From: Megaustenia siamemsis
Taxonomy: Eukaryota > Mollusca > Gastropoda > Stylommatophora > Ariophantidae
DNA: 64,000 nt
Direction of reading: 5' to 3'
Assembly (NCBI GenBank): GCA_032433765.1
Contig: JAVIAB010000059.1
Coordinates: 56,009,103 to 56,073,102 of the forward strand
The position numbers and the translations under genes are program-made. The notes beneath the pieces are model-generated. The model was not told where the DNA came from and searched no databases. It worked only from the letters and a program-made list of their open reading frames with translations. Below are positions 55,490 through 64,000 of the stretch, piece after piece (the first letter of the stretch is position 1; each line of letters opens with the position of its first letter).

Positions 55490-55650
55490 TCAACTCCCTG
55501 TGGAGCATAGGTGGTCTTCAACAAACACTTTCCAAGCCATTGTGTTTCTTGCCATTTTTTAAAGATCATTCCATGTCTTCCCCATCATCTTCATTTCTGC
55601 TTCCATCTGTCTTCTCCAAGAATTCATTGGTCTGCCTCTTTGTCTTTTTC
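55490..55650 (-). mobile_element. Non-LTR ORF2 C-terminus fragment
   Basis: Minus: RPMNSWRRQMEAEMKMMGKT WNDLKKMARNTMAWKVFVED HLCSTGS, stop; the WRxxVxxLCSTG ending is typical of non-LTR proteins. Confidence 0.68.
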
Positions 55651-56029
55651 CCTGGAGATTCCCAAAAAGAGCCTGTTGTGTATTACTCATAAATAACCTT
55701 TATATAAGATATTAATGTGTACTGATTGGCATTGTCTTGTATCGTAGGAGAGAAGTTAGATGTCACAAAACTGGGTTTGCATTAATCCACAGATTTCTTC
55801 GTGTTTTTTTTTTTTGCTCAGTATTTAAGAATGTTGAACTTACTCGTTGATACATAAACTCTGGTATGAGCTTTATACCTGTTTTCTATATTAAAATATT
55901 TATGTTTTACTTCCTTCTCTTTGTTGGTAGGACTTTATTTTATTTTTCTGTTGATACTCTTAGATATATATTGCGTGGCCCATCTGTAAAGTTTAGTTCG
56001 TTGAGTTTATTTTCATTTCTGACATTGTT

Positions 56030-56408
56030 ATCTTTATAGAATCGCCAATCAATCACTAATATCTTCAGTAATAAAGAAAAGACGATGGTCATACGTTGGA
56101 CATGTGATGAGAAGAGATAATAATCGAATAGCAAAGCAAGCCCTCATATGGGAAACAACAGGTAAAAGAAAAAGAGGAAGACCCAGGGAGACACTGAGAA
56201 GAACATTGATGAGAGAGGCAAGAGCAGCAGGAATCGGTTCCCTCAATGAGATAGAACTGCTTGCACAGAACAGAGACAGATGGCGAGATTTGATAAAATA
56301 TCTTTAAAAGAAAACTGCTAGAACAAAAATTCATATAGGAGAAGGTGTATCTTGGTCTACGCCCTATGGGCCGGTTACGGCTCGAAAGGTCAATAGATAG
56401 ATAGATAT
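56030..56408 (+). mobile_element. LINE 3' fragment (family e) with GATA tail
   Basis: SVIKKRRWSYVGHVMRRDNN, KQALIWETTGKRKRGRPRET LRRTLMREARAAGIGSLNEI, NRDRWRDLIKYL, stop, then GCCCTATGGGCCGGTTACGG CTCGAAAGGTCAATAGATAG. The last C-terminal stretch is uninterrupted. The 3' end is shared with the SINE at 8450-8692. Confidence 0.8.
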
Positions 56409-56939
56409 CTTTATAGAAAATTGAGCAGGAGAAGACGAAGAAAAATAGAAAACGCTCGGTGCAGTTTTGTTTGTTTCTTGTCATATACATGCACCCACTT
56501 TATGGAGGTTGATAACTCAAAGTAAAGTCATGTTATAGATAAGTTTACCATAAACTGAGTCTCTTAACCAGAACGTATATGATTTGTAAACAACAAAATT
56601 ATGAAGTCGGCAAATGTGAAGTTCGATTTATTAAACCGGCCTCGAACATAACAAATAACATAACAAATAACATAACACATAACCTGAGAGACTGATAAGC
56701 ATACATTTTTTTGCAAAAAAGGACACACGACAGAGAGAAAGAGAAACATATTAAAGTGGGCTGATAATATATATAAATGACGTGACTTTTTCACAGCGTA
56801 TGTGATGTCATTATAGCTTGAGTCAGACGCCGTATTGTCACCACACTTGCTATGCCTTGCATGTACAGGAAGGTGGGGATTTTAATTCGTATATTCTCCA
56901 AAAAACTAAGAGAAATGGTCAAGCACCCAACAATACCAT
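56409..56939. other. No recognised gene
   Basis: AT-rich; four CATAACAAATAA-like units at 56645-56685. Confidence 0.4.
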
Positions 56940-57115
56940 CTATAATTTTAAAATAAAGAAGGTAGACATATATTAGCCATGTGATGAAAGAGCTCACAGG
57001 AGAATCGCAAAGCAAGTCAACATATGGAAAAACAGCGAGAAAAAGAAAAAGAGGTCGAACTAGAGAAACATACACACAAAAAACCACTGAGATGAAGAGC
57101 AACAATAGTGAGCAT
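56940..57115 (+). mobile_element. LINE 3' fragment, decayed (family e-like)
   Basis: ISHVMKE, RRIAKQVNIWKNSEKKKKRG RTRETY; same order of motifs as 56080-56230. Confidence 0.6.
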
Positions 57116-57224
57116 CTGCTGCCTTGTCTAGGTTGAGAGGTTCGTTCAGAGCAGAAACGTGAAACACAATGCCGTTCTTGTGCAAAGTCTGATACTTAAA
57201 ATCAAGACATTTTTATTTCTTGCA

Positions 57225-57545
57225 TTCCCCAGCATTTACCTCTGACTAAGTTCTTAGAGAATAGGAATTGAATTTTGCGTGTTAATCCGTTTTTCCCTGG
57301 CAAGCGTGTGCACGTGGGTCCCTCGCCGCACAGGCAGATAACTCCGTCTTCGGAGGTACTCATATTTTTTCCATCCATGAGTAATTGCCGTTTGAAGCCG
57401 GGCCTCGCTGCTGAGACCAGGAGTCGTTGCCGCAGAGAGAAATCATAAATAAAAATCCCAATTGGTGCGGCCGAGATTTGAATCCACAACTTCTTTGTCC
57501 GGAAGTCTGCGTCCTGCCTCGATACCAACCAGCCCCCCTCCCTCC
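57225..57545 (-). mobile_element. SINE-C copy
   Basis: Head GGTTGGTATCGAGGCAGGAC, B box GGATTCAAATCTCGGCC, body ATTTCTCTCTGCGGCAACGA. Aligns end to end with 10320-10640. Confidence 0.82.
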
Positions 57546-57770
57546 CCCCGAAATTCATATACGGAGTATCCTGAATGTATGCTCCATCCTCCGATTTTGG
57601 CTGGAAAGAACAATAAACAGATATTGGTCCCCTGTCATCAGGAACTCTCACATCGACGTTTCCTGTAGTTGACATCTGGAGAGACTGACTAAGAACAAGA
57701 AGACGACAGACCCAAGACAGGTACTTTAATTGACTACAATAAAAATATGTTATATTCACAACAATATTGT
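57546..57770 (-). other. Unidentified exon-like open segment
   Basis: Minus-strand frame MSTTGNVDVRVPDDRGPISV, YCSFQPKSEDGAYIQDTPYM NFGG runs without a stop into SINE-C. Possible acceptors TTCTTAG and CTCCAG precede it. Composition is protein-like; no family recognised. Confidence 0.35.
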
Positions 57771-58439
57771 AATGACGTTTGCCATCTAGTGTTTTGTCAG
57801 TATAACAGCAGCAACTCCAAGGTCATGGCCACAAATCTAATCTTGATGGCATCGAGACTAGGTGAGAGCTAACTGGAACTTAGGTGGATCATGAATAGAC
57901 TTCCGGTCTCGTAAGACATCTGACCTTAGCGGCACGTGGTAGTTTGCTCACACAGAAGCGCCTGCATCGTTACGGGTTAGGTACGTGGCAGGAGTTACCA
58001 AGAGATTGTTGGATTGGGTTACTGAGTTATTTGCGGGTCACCATCATTGCACTCCGAACATATGAATAGATCATCAGATCCCCTCAGCAAGTTTCACAGT
58101 GTCCAGCGACTGACGACTCTGTGTTGGTTTAAAAGTCTTTGGATACATAAATAAACTGCGGGGCTCCTACTCGTATTGTCGAGAATGTAAATCTGCTGAG
58201 CACGGTTATACCGAGATAATAAACGATCTTCAGCTATGATTATAGCTATTGCTTGTAATTTCTCTGAGCAATATATCTGTCCTCTACCGACCTGCTAAGT
58301 CTATTACAAGTTAAGAGCTTAGTTCCACTCAGATGGCAGTCTAATTAATGCTACCCCCTTCCCCGAGCGTTATCGCCACATGTATGTCACCAGTTTACAG
58401 CCGAATTATCAAGCCCGTGGAATACGACACAGACATCAG
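57771..58439. other. Unassigned intergenic
   Basis: 58020-58122 (minus) repeats the end of the orphan segment at 9419-9530 (GAGTCGTCAGTCGCTGGACA CTG, ATGTTCGGAG). The rest is unique. Confidence 0.45.
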
Positions 58440-58770
58440 TGTACAATGCAAAGAGGCTTCTACAAATGAGAACACCAGACTAGATGGTCAACCAATAAAA
58501 AATATGGATTGATAGAATATTAGAAACACTAAAATAACATCGATATCATTTGTCGCTGCACGTTGAAGGATATATTGCCGGGAATATCTGGACACTTATG
58601 GACTTGCCAGATGTGAAATGAGGATTGCCTATCGACTAAAATAATATAAACTAAATAAGAAAGACTAAAAACAAAACAACAGAAGAAGCCAAAAGATAAG
58701 CAAGAGACGGCTAACTATATATCCTCGCTATGGAGGGAGGACAGATGAGAAGGGAGAAGATTATGATAGC
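58440..58770 (+). mobile_element. Non-LTR 3' tail fragments (family d-like)
   Basis: TAGATGGTCAACCAATAAAA, GATTGATAGAATATTAGAAA CAC, and later AGAAGCCAAAAGATAAGCAA GAGACGGC, AGGGAGGACAGATGAGAAG. Confidence 0.6.
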
Positions 58771-58825
58771 TAATGAAGAAAACACTGACAAGTACAACCG
58801 AGCATGAACAGCTCTGAATTAGCAA

Positions 58826-59897
58826 GAACATCCATCACTTGCAATGTCTGACAACACAATTAGTAAAAACATCTAACACTTGCAATGTCTGACAACAAAA
58901 TTTGTAAAAAACATCCATCAGTTGCAATGTCTGACAACAAAATTTGTAAAAAACATCCATCATTTGCAATGTCTGATATCACAATTAGTAAAAACATCCA
59001 TCACTTGCAATGTCTGACAACACAATTAGTAAAAACATCCATCACTTGCAATGTCTGATAACACAATTAGTAAAAACATCCATCACTTGCAATGTATGAC
59101 AACACAATTAGCAAGTACATCCGTCACAATGCAATGTCTGACAACAAAATTAGTAAAAACATCCATCACTTGCAATGTCTGACAACACAATTAGCAAGAA
59201 CATCCGTCACTTGCAATGTCTGACAACACAATTAGCAAGAACATCCGTCACTTGCAATGTCTGACAACACAATTAGTAAAAACATCCATCACTTGCAAAG
59301 TCTGACAACACAATTAGCAAGAACATCCGACACTTGCAATGTCTGACAACACAATTAGCAAGTACATCCGTCACAATGCAATGTCTGTCAGCACGATTAA
59401 CATCTATCATAATGCAATGTCTGTCACAGTTACCAAGAGCATCAATCATAATGCAATGACAAGACTGACAACACAATTAGCAAGAACATCCGGCACAATA
59501 CAATGGGTGATGTGATAACACAATTAGCAAGACAATCCGCCACAATACAATGGGTGATAACACAATTAGCAAGAACATCCGTCACAATACAATGGGTGAT
59601 GTGACAACACAATTAGCAAGAACATCCGTCACAATACAATGGGTGATGTGATAACACAATTAGCAAGAACATCCGTCACAATACAATGGGTGATGTGATA
59701 ACACAATTAGCAAGAACATCCGTCACAATACAATGGGCGATGTGATAACACAATTAGCAAGAACATCCGCCACTATACAATGGGTGATGTGATAACACAA
59801 TTAGCAAGAACGTCCGTTACAATACAATGGGTGATGTGATAACACAATTAGCAAGAACATCCGTCACAATACAATGGGTGATATGACAACACAATTA
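58826..59897. repeat. Minisatellite: 41-bp then 47-bp units, host of the transposon
   Basis: 58826-59400: ACATCCATCACTTGCAATGT, CTGACAACACAATTAGTAAA, A. About 59470-59897: ACAATACAATGGGTGATGTG, ATAACACAATTAGCAAGAAC, ATCCGTC. Both share ACACAATTAGCAAGAACATC. Confidence 0.94.
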
Positions 59898-59920
59898 TAG
59901 TCCGTTCAGATTCGTTTGCC
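59898..59920 (+). repeat. Left terminal inverted repeat
   Basis: 23 bp, perfect complement of 62265-62287; weaker complementarity continues about 30 bp inward (AT-rich with TTCAAAAA). Confidence 0.93.
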
Positions 59921-60399
59921 TAGACATTAATTTATTTTTTTCAAAAACTTATTGTTCATTTGCATTGATCTTTTGAAGTTAGGTTTAGAATACTAATGTC
60001 GCTATAAAAATATTTTTTTATCAAAGAAATGTGATCCAGTTTCAAAGATGCCTTATTTAACCTATATTAAAAAAAAGTTAATGGATATTATAAACACCGG
60101 CGGGATTATGTAGATGCTTACATCTCACAGCTGATTCTTTAACATATAGGCATGACCTTCACGGCTGAATGCGCACCGTCCTAAAATAGTTATGTTTCCA
60201 CTATAAATTTTTATAAAGAAATGTTACATATGAAATTTCCCGTTTAGCACAAAATGACATTTTAGCCGAAACCGGAAATTATGTGACGTCAAAATCACGG
60301 CCGTAGACTCGAGTTCGAGTCATAATTCAGAGGCAAATCTCAATATTTACAGAAAGGAGGCGGCACTATCCATATTATCTTCTGCAAGTCTATGTGAGA

Positions 60400-61677
60400 A
60401 TGAATATAAAGGCAAAATATTTTACTGAGCATAACATTGCTATAAAGATTTATCAATACTTCTGCAGAGAGCGTAAAAAGGGACATCTTTATTGTTCTTT
60501 ATCAAACCCTGAGAAGAGAACAATGCATATTTTAGGTTTGTGTAAACGTTCATTTGATCGAATAGTTAAAGGAAGCGGATATTTATTGCCAACAAATGCA
60601 AGAAAGCAAGGAAGGAAAGAAACGTTAGACAGTTTTGATAAGGACCTAGTAAAAAGAGAAATCTGTCGAATGTTTGATATAAACGAAGAAGTGACACTTA
60701 GAAAGTTGAAGCTTTGGCTGAAAACTAACAACGACATTGAAATATCAAAAACTTCATTATGGAAAATATTAAGAAGTGCAGGCTTCACCTTTAGAAAGTA
60801 TGCTGGAGGAAAAAACATTATTTGTGAGAAGCCACATCTAGTAGCTCTCAGAAGCAAGTATTTACGTGAAGTGAAGGAAATGCGCGAAAATGATTATGAT
60901 ATTGTTTATTTAGATGAAACTTGGATCAACGCTCATGATACAAATGAAAAGGAATGGCAGTTAGCAGATGGAAGTATTAAAAGATCAGTACCAAGCAGTA
61001 AAGGGCAACGTTTGATAGTTGCACATGCAGGTAGCAGACATAATGGGTTGTTGCAGAATGCTCATCTCGTTTTCATTTCAAAATCCATAGACAATAGAGA
61101 CTACCACTACGAAATGAATGGGCACATATTTAAAGACTGGATCGAGAAAAGTATCCTTCCAATATTAGATCGACCTTCTTGTCTGATAATGGACAATGCT
61201 TCATACCATAACGTAGTTAACGTAGAAGATAGAATCCCAACATCATCAAGTACAAAAGATGCAATCAAAACGTGGCTCATAAAAGAACACATACAAGTTA
61301 ACGACAGCTACTTGAAACCCGAATTGCTTAGCCTTGTAAAACAGACACAACGTACAAAGATATTTAAAATAGACAAGTTAATTCAAGAACATGGCCATAG
61401 ATGTTTGAGACTACCTCCATATCATGCACACTTAAATCCTATAGAACTAGTTTGGGCAAAAGTTAAAGGACACGTAGCATATACAAATAAAACGTTCAAA
61501 TTATGCGATGTTGAGACACTTACAAATCAGGCTCTATCAAGTATAAATAAAGACTACTGGGTAAAATGTGAGGATCATGTGTTACGACAAGAAGAGGAAT
61601 ATTGGAAAAAGGATAGTTTGTTGTTTGTTCAGCCGAAAGCAGTAATCGACCTATTTGACTCGTCTGATTCTGAATGA
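60400..61677 (+). CDS. DDE transposase of the Sailor-like transposon
   Basis: 425-aa transposase; I start at ATG 60400 because the frame's earlier first codon at 60394 is GTG. Residues about 40-130 carry two helix-turn-helix-like stretches for end binding. The catalytic core is of the DDE_3 (IS630/Tc1/mariner) type: D172 in VYLDETWIN, D265 in LIMDNASYHN and E349 in LPPYHAHLNPIELVW. I count 83 residues between D265 and E349, far more than the 34 of Tc1/mariner and next to the 82 that define the Sailor group. The insert carries KxDKLIQEHGH before the PPYH motif. The C-terminus is acidic (DSSDSE). No frameshift or stop; codon use is AT-rich like the element itself. Confidence 0.9.
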   Translation: MNIKAKYFTEHNIAIKIYQYFCRERKKGHLYCSLSNPEKRTMHILGLCKRSFDRIVKGSGYLLPTNARKQGRKETLDSFDKDLVKREICRMFDINEEVTLRKLKLWLKTNNDIEISKTSLWKILRSAGFTFRKYAGGKNIICEKPHLVALRSKYLREVKEMRENDYDIVYLDETWINAHDTNEKEWQLADGSIKRSVPSSKGQRLIVAHAGSRHNGLLQNAHLVFISKSIDNRDYHYEMNGHIFKDWIEKSILPILDRPSCLIMDNASYHNVVNVEDRIPTSSSTKDAIKTWLIKEHIQVNDSYLKPELLSLVKQTQRTKIFKIDKLIQEHGHRCLRLPPYHAHLNPIELVWAKVKGHVAYTNKTFKLCDVETLTNQALSSINKDYWVKCEDHVLRQEEEYWKKDSLLFVQPKAVIDLFDSSDSE

Positions 61678-61794
61678 TCATTACTCTGATTAAGTCTACA
61701 GATAAATAGTTTGATTTGCAAAATTTCCTAGTTGATTTGTTAAACAGTTTATTGTTCAAGACCACCCAAGCAATCAAAAATATGTTATAAGCAA

Positions 61795-62000
61795 ACCAAC
61801 AACCATTACTTTGAATGGAAGCCTGCTTGAGTCAGTACAGAAGTTCAGCTATCTTGGATCCACTATTACAGCCACACTTTCCTTAGATGAGGAACTAAAT
61901 GTACGTATTTGAAAGGCAGCGACAACATTTGGGAAACTCACACCAAGAGCATGGAACTATATCAAATTGACTCTACGAACAAAAGTTCTATATATAATTT
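61795..62000 (+). mobile_element. Non-LTR reverse-transcriptase fragment inside the transposon
   Basis: Translates as ITLNGSLLESVQKFSYLGST, ITATLSLDEELNVRI, stop, KAATTFGKLTPRAW, a typical stretch downstream of the RT catalytic motif in non-LTR elements. It lies after the transposase stop and before the right inverted repeat and has at least one stop. Confidence 0.75.
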
Positions 62001-62264
62001 AAAATTTGTATACTTGCCACCTAGTAAAATTTTATGGACACGCCTATGGGTCATCGTTGCACTAGATTACTGTAAAACATTTTGATTAGGGTCAAAATAA
62101 TAGTTACATGGGCAAAGATCAAAGGAATTCGCCGCTTTAAGAAAACCGTTATAGCTAGACATCGAGTAACACATATGTTCTCGTGACATGGACATTTTAA
62201 CACCGTATGCCAAAAATCATGTGAAATCATCAAGAACTTTTTGAATTATAAATCATAACATCTC

Positions 62265-62287
62265 GGCAAACGAATCTGAACGGACTA
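62265..62287 (-). repeat. Right terminal inverted repeat
   Basis: 23 bp, perfect complement of 59898-59920, followed by the TA target duplication and resumption of the minisatellite. Confidence 0.93.
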
Positions 62288-62478
62288 TAGCAAGAACATC
62301 CGTCACAATAAAATTGGTGATGTGATAACACAATTAGCAAGAACATCCGTCACAATACAATGGGTGATGTGACAACACAATTCGCAAGAATATCCGTCAC
62401 AATACAATGGGTGATGTGATAACACAATTATCAAGAACGTCCAGCACAAAACAATGCCTGACAACACAATTCGCAAGC
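62288..62478. repeat. Continuation of the 47-bp minisatellite after the transposon
   Basis: Resumes in phase with TAGCAAGAACATCCGTCACA; four decaying units. Confidence 0.92.
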
Positions 62479-62618
62479 AAAATTTTGATTCGACGTCTCA
62501 TGTTTGGTTCTTGCTTCATCTGTCTTCTAGTAACTTTACTTTGCACTGTTGAAAACCTTTACGTATTATCTTAAGTTTGTTCTCAGATGTTGCTATTCTC
62601 TCCTAGATTCTTCCAGAT

Positions 62619-62624
62619 TTATTT
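62619..62624 (-). terminator. Candidate poly(A) signal of LRR-4
   Basis: AATAAA on the minus strand, 86 bases downstream of the LRR-4 stop codon. No equally clear signal was found close behind the other three copies. Confidence 0.45.
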
Positions 62625-62709
62625 GTTTAGAGATACAACGTGTCATATGCTGGTTAGATCATTGATAATACATTACATGTATAGCACCTCTGTTAACGTA
62701 TGCAGCATT

Positions 62710-63981
62710 TTACGCTGGACAGTTTGGTATTAATTTGGTAAAGAAATCATAAATATTCATGAGACCACAATTTCCTAAAACATAGTCGCTGGCCATTGAG
62801 AGAATCACGTGTTCCAGACCCTTCTCCTGGCAGGTACACACGAGCCTAGCAGAGTCAGTCATATCTAATGAGTCCAAGCTGCTGAGCGAGCTGAGGGCGA
62901 GGGGTAGACGTGTTAAACGAGTGTATCTGAGGTCTAACATATGCAGCGACGCCAGATTTTTTAAAGCTAAACTAGAGATTGTCACAATAGGGTTATTATT
63001 TAGATGAATATTTGTAAGCGCACAGTTGACGGGGAAGCTGTTATCTGTTAATTCTGTTATGAGGTTATACCCTAGATCGGCCATTGTTACGGAAAGCGGA
63101 ATGTCTGATGAACGAATATATGCGACAGAGTTTCTGGACAGAATTAGTTCAGGCACGGAATGTAGGGTTGCCAGTACACGAGGGATGGCTGGAAGAAAGT
63201 TGTTGGTAAAGTAGATGTAGGAGACATTTGGCGGGACAGCTCCGGAGTACGGGTCTGATAATCTATTATTGCTGAAATCTAGATTCCCGATAAGTGATAG
63301 AAACGTGACATTTGGGATGGCAGTTAGGCGGTTGTATTGTATATCGAGATAGCTTAGAGATGCACCGAAGGGGTACAAAAAGGTACTTAGATGGTTGGCA
63401 TCTGAAATCTTGTTGTTGTTGAGCATTAGAGCCTTCAGCTTGCTCGAGCGTGGAAGCCAGGTCAAGTCTGTGATCTTGTTCTGTTGGATGTATAGATTCT
63501 GCAGAACTGTGAACTTTGAGAACGCTTTAGGCACGGTAGTTAAGTCGTTATCATAGATGGACAAACTAATTAATGAGTTGGTTACATTGTCGAGAGCATT
63601 ATCGGGGACTGAGGAGATTGAGCCTCCCGTGATGGTCAGTTCAGTGAGGTTCGTGAAATACTGGAGCCAATTTGGCCATGACGTCATACCTACGTTTTGT
63701 AGGTTCAGGTTTTGCAGGGTTGCTCCAATTCTCATCATAGCCTCCTCATTCCAGTCCTGTATGTCTGCGTAGCTGATACTTAACGAATTCAAGGATCTCA
63801 GAAGGCGGAACGCGTCAGGGATTCTTGTAAAGCGGACCGAGGAGAAGGTCAGGGTTTCTAGAGTTGACGTGGAGCCAACGAACGCATTGTCTGCTATTGT
63901 GGTGATTGGGTTTTCTGTTAGTGATATGGATTGCAATATTGAAGGGAAGCTTCCCTCTGGTATATCTGTTATTCCGTTCAT
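62710..63981 (-). CDS. LRR-4: LRR paralog, exon 3 only (5' exons outside window)
   Basis: The acceptor ATTTCAG|ATGAAC at 63982-63988 is followed by 423 codons to TAA at 62710. The sequence begins MNGITDIPEGSFP and keeps every landmark of the family: DNVTNSL, NRLTAIPNVTFLSL, a LVCTCQEKGL cap, GNCG and a final PNCPA. No stops or frameshifts. Exon 1, exon 2 and the promoter should lie to the right of the window edge by analogy with the other three copies. It is closer in wording to LRR-3 than to LRR-1, so these two may be the more recent duplicates; that is an impression, not a computed tree. Confidence 0.88.
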   Translation of the reverse strand: MNGITDIPEGSFPSILQSISLTENPITTIADNAFVGSTSTLETLTFSSVRFTRIPDAFRLLRSLNSLSISYADIQDWNEEAMMRIGATLQNLNLQNVGMTSWPNWLQYFTNLTELTITGGSISSVPDNALDNVTNSLISLSIYDNDLTTVPKAFSKFTVLQNLYIQQNKITDLTWLPRSSKLKALMLNNNKISDANHLSTFLYPFGASLSYLDIQYNRLTAIPNVTFLSLIGNLDFSNNRLSDPYSGAVPPNVSYIYFTNNFLPAIPRVLATLHSVPELILSRNSVAYIRSSDIPLSVTMADLGYNLITELTDNSFPVNCALTNIHLNNNPIVTISSLALKNLASLHMLDLRYTRLTRLPLALSSLSSLDSLDMTDSARLVCTCQEKGLEHVILSMASDYVLGNCGLMNIYDFFTKLIPNCPA

Positions 63982-64000
63982 CTGAAATAAAAACAATGCT

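Larger units (their letters stand above)
59898..62287 (+). mobile_element. Tc1/mariner-type DNA transposon, Sailor (DD82E)-like
   Basis: A 2390-bp element with perfect 23-bp terminal inverted repeats (59898-59920 and 62265-62287, starting TAGTCCGTTCAGATTC) flanked by a TA duplication (59896-59897, 62288-62289). It interrupts a minisatellite: joining the flanks at one TA restores acacaatTAgcaagaac, exactly the unit seen many times nearby. The element holds one intact transposase gene and, between that gene and the right end, a reverse-transcriptase fragment. Perfect ends and an intact gene indicate a young, possibly mobile copy. Confidence 0.93.

Overview
The window is animal nuclear DNA, most likely from a mollusc (my guess is a gastropod). 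Genes are split by introns with GT/AG junctions. tRNA-derived SINEs, non-LTR retrotransposon pieces and minisatellites fill most of the non-coding sequence. Nothing bacterial (operons, Shine-Dalgarno sites, CRISPR) is present. The organism call is inference from repeat style and gene family; no marker gene settles it.

The only host gene family I can support is a head-to-tail cluster of secreted leucine-rich-repeat (LRR) proteins, all on the minus strand. I call the copies LRR-1 (7029-about 16876), LRR-2 (26057-about 36666), LRR-3 (43218-about 50545, a pseudogene) and LRR-4 (62710-63981, 5' exons beyond the right edge). Comparing paralogs gives one architecture: a short untranslated exon 0 under a shared TCTTATCTCAGATC block; exon 1 (27-29 codons, signal peptide and first LRRNT cysteine); exon 2 (exactly 35 codons, rest of LRRNT and start of the first LRR); exon 3 (about 424 codons, the LRRs and an LRRCT-like cysteine cap). 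All coding introns are phase 0. LRR-1 and LRR-2 look intact (486 and 485 aa). LRR-3 has a 1-nt frameshift and four stops but keeps its promoter block and splice sites.

Introns and spacers are loaded with tandem repeats (about 30% of the window by my tally), including a 5.3-kb 42-bp satellite at 18985-24271. Each intron carries a different array. The most striking is at 30508-31350: a 30-bp minisatellite that repeats the last part of LRR-2 exon 2 together with its splice donor, in frame. Several SINE families are present, many with clear target-site duplications (TSDs). One is inserted on the LRR-3 exon 1 donor and duplicated it, one carries ten tandem A-box heads, and one is a dimer with a nearly complete tRNA-Thr head. 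At 59898-62287 a 2.39-kb Tc1/mariner-type DNA transposon with perfect 23-bp inverted repeats and an intact transposase (DD83E by my count, resembling the Sailor/DD82E group) sits inside a minisatellite, and the original TA target can be read across the junction.

No other intact host gene was recognised. Other long open frames are minisatellites, retrotransposon remnants, or short coding-like fragments that I list as unidentified.
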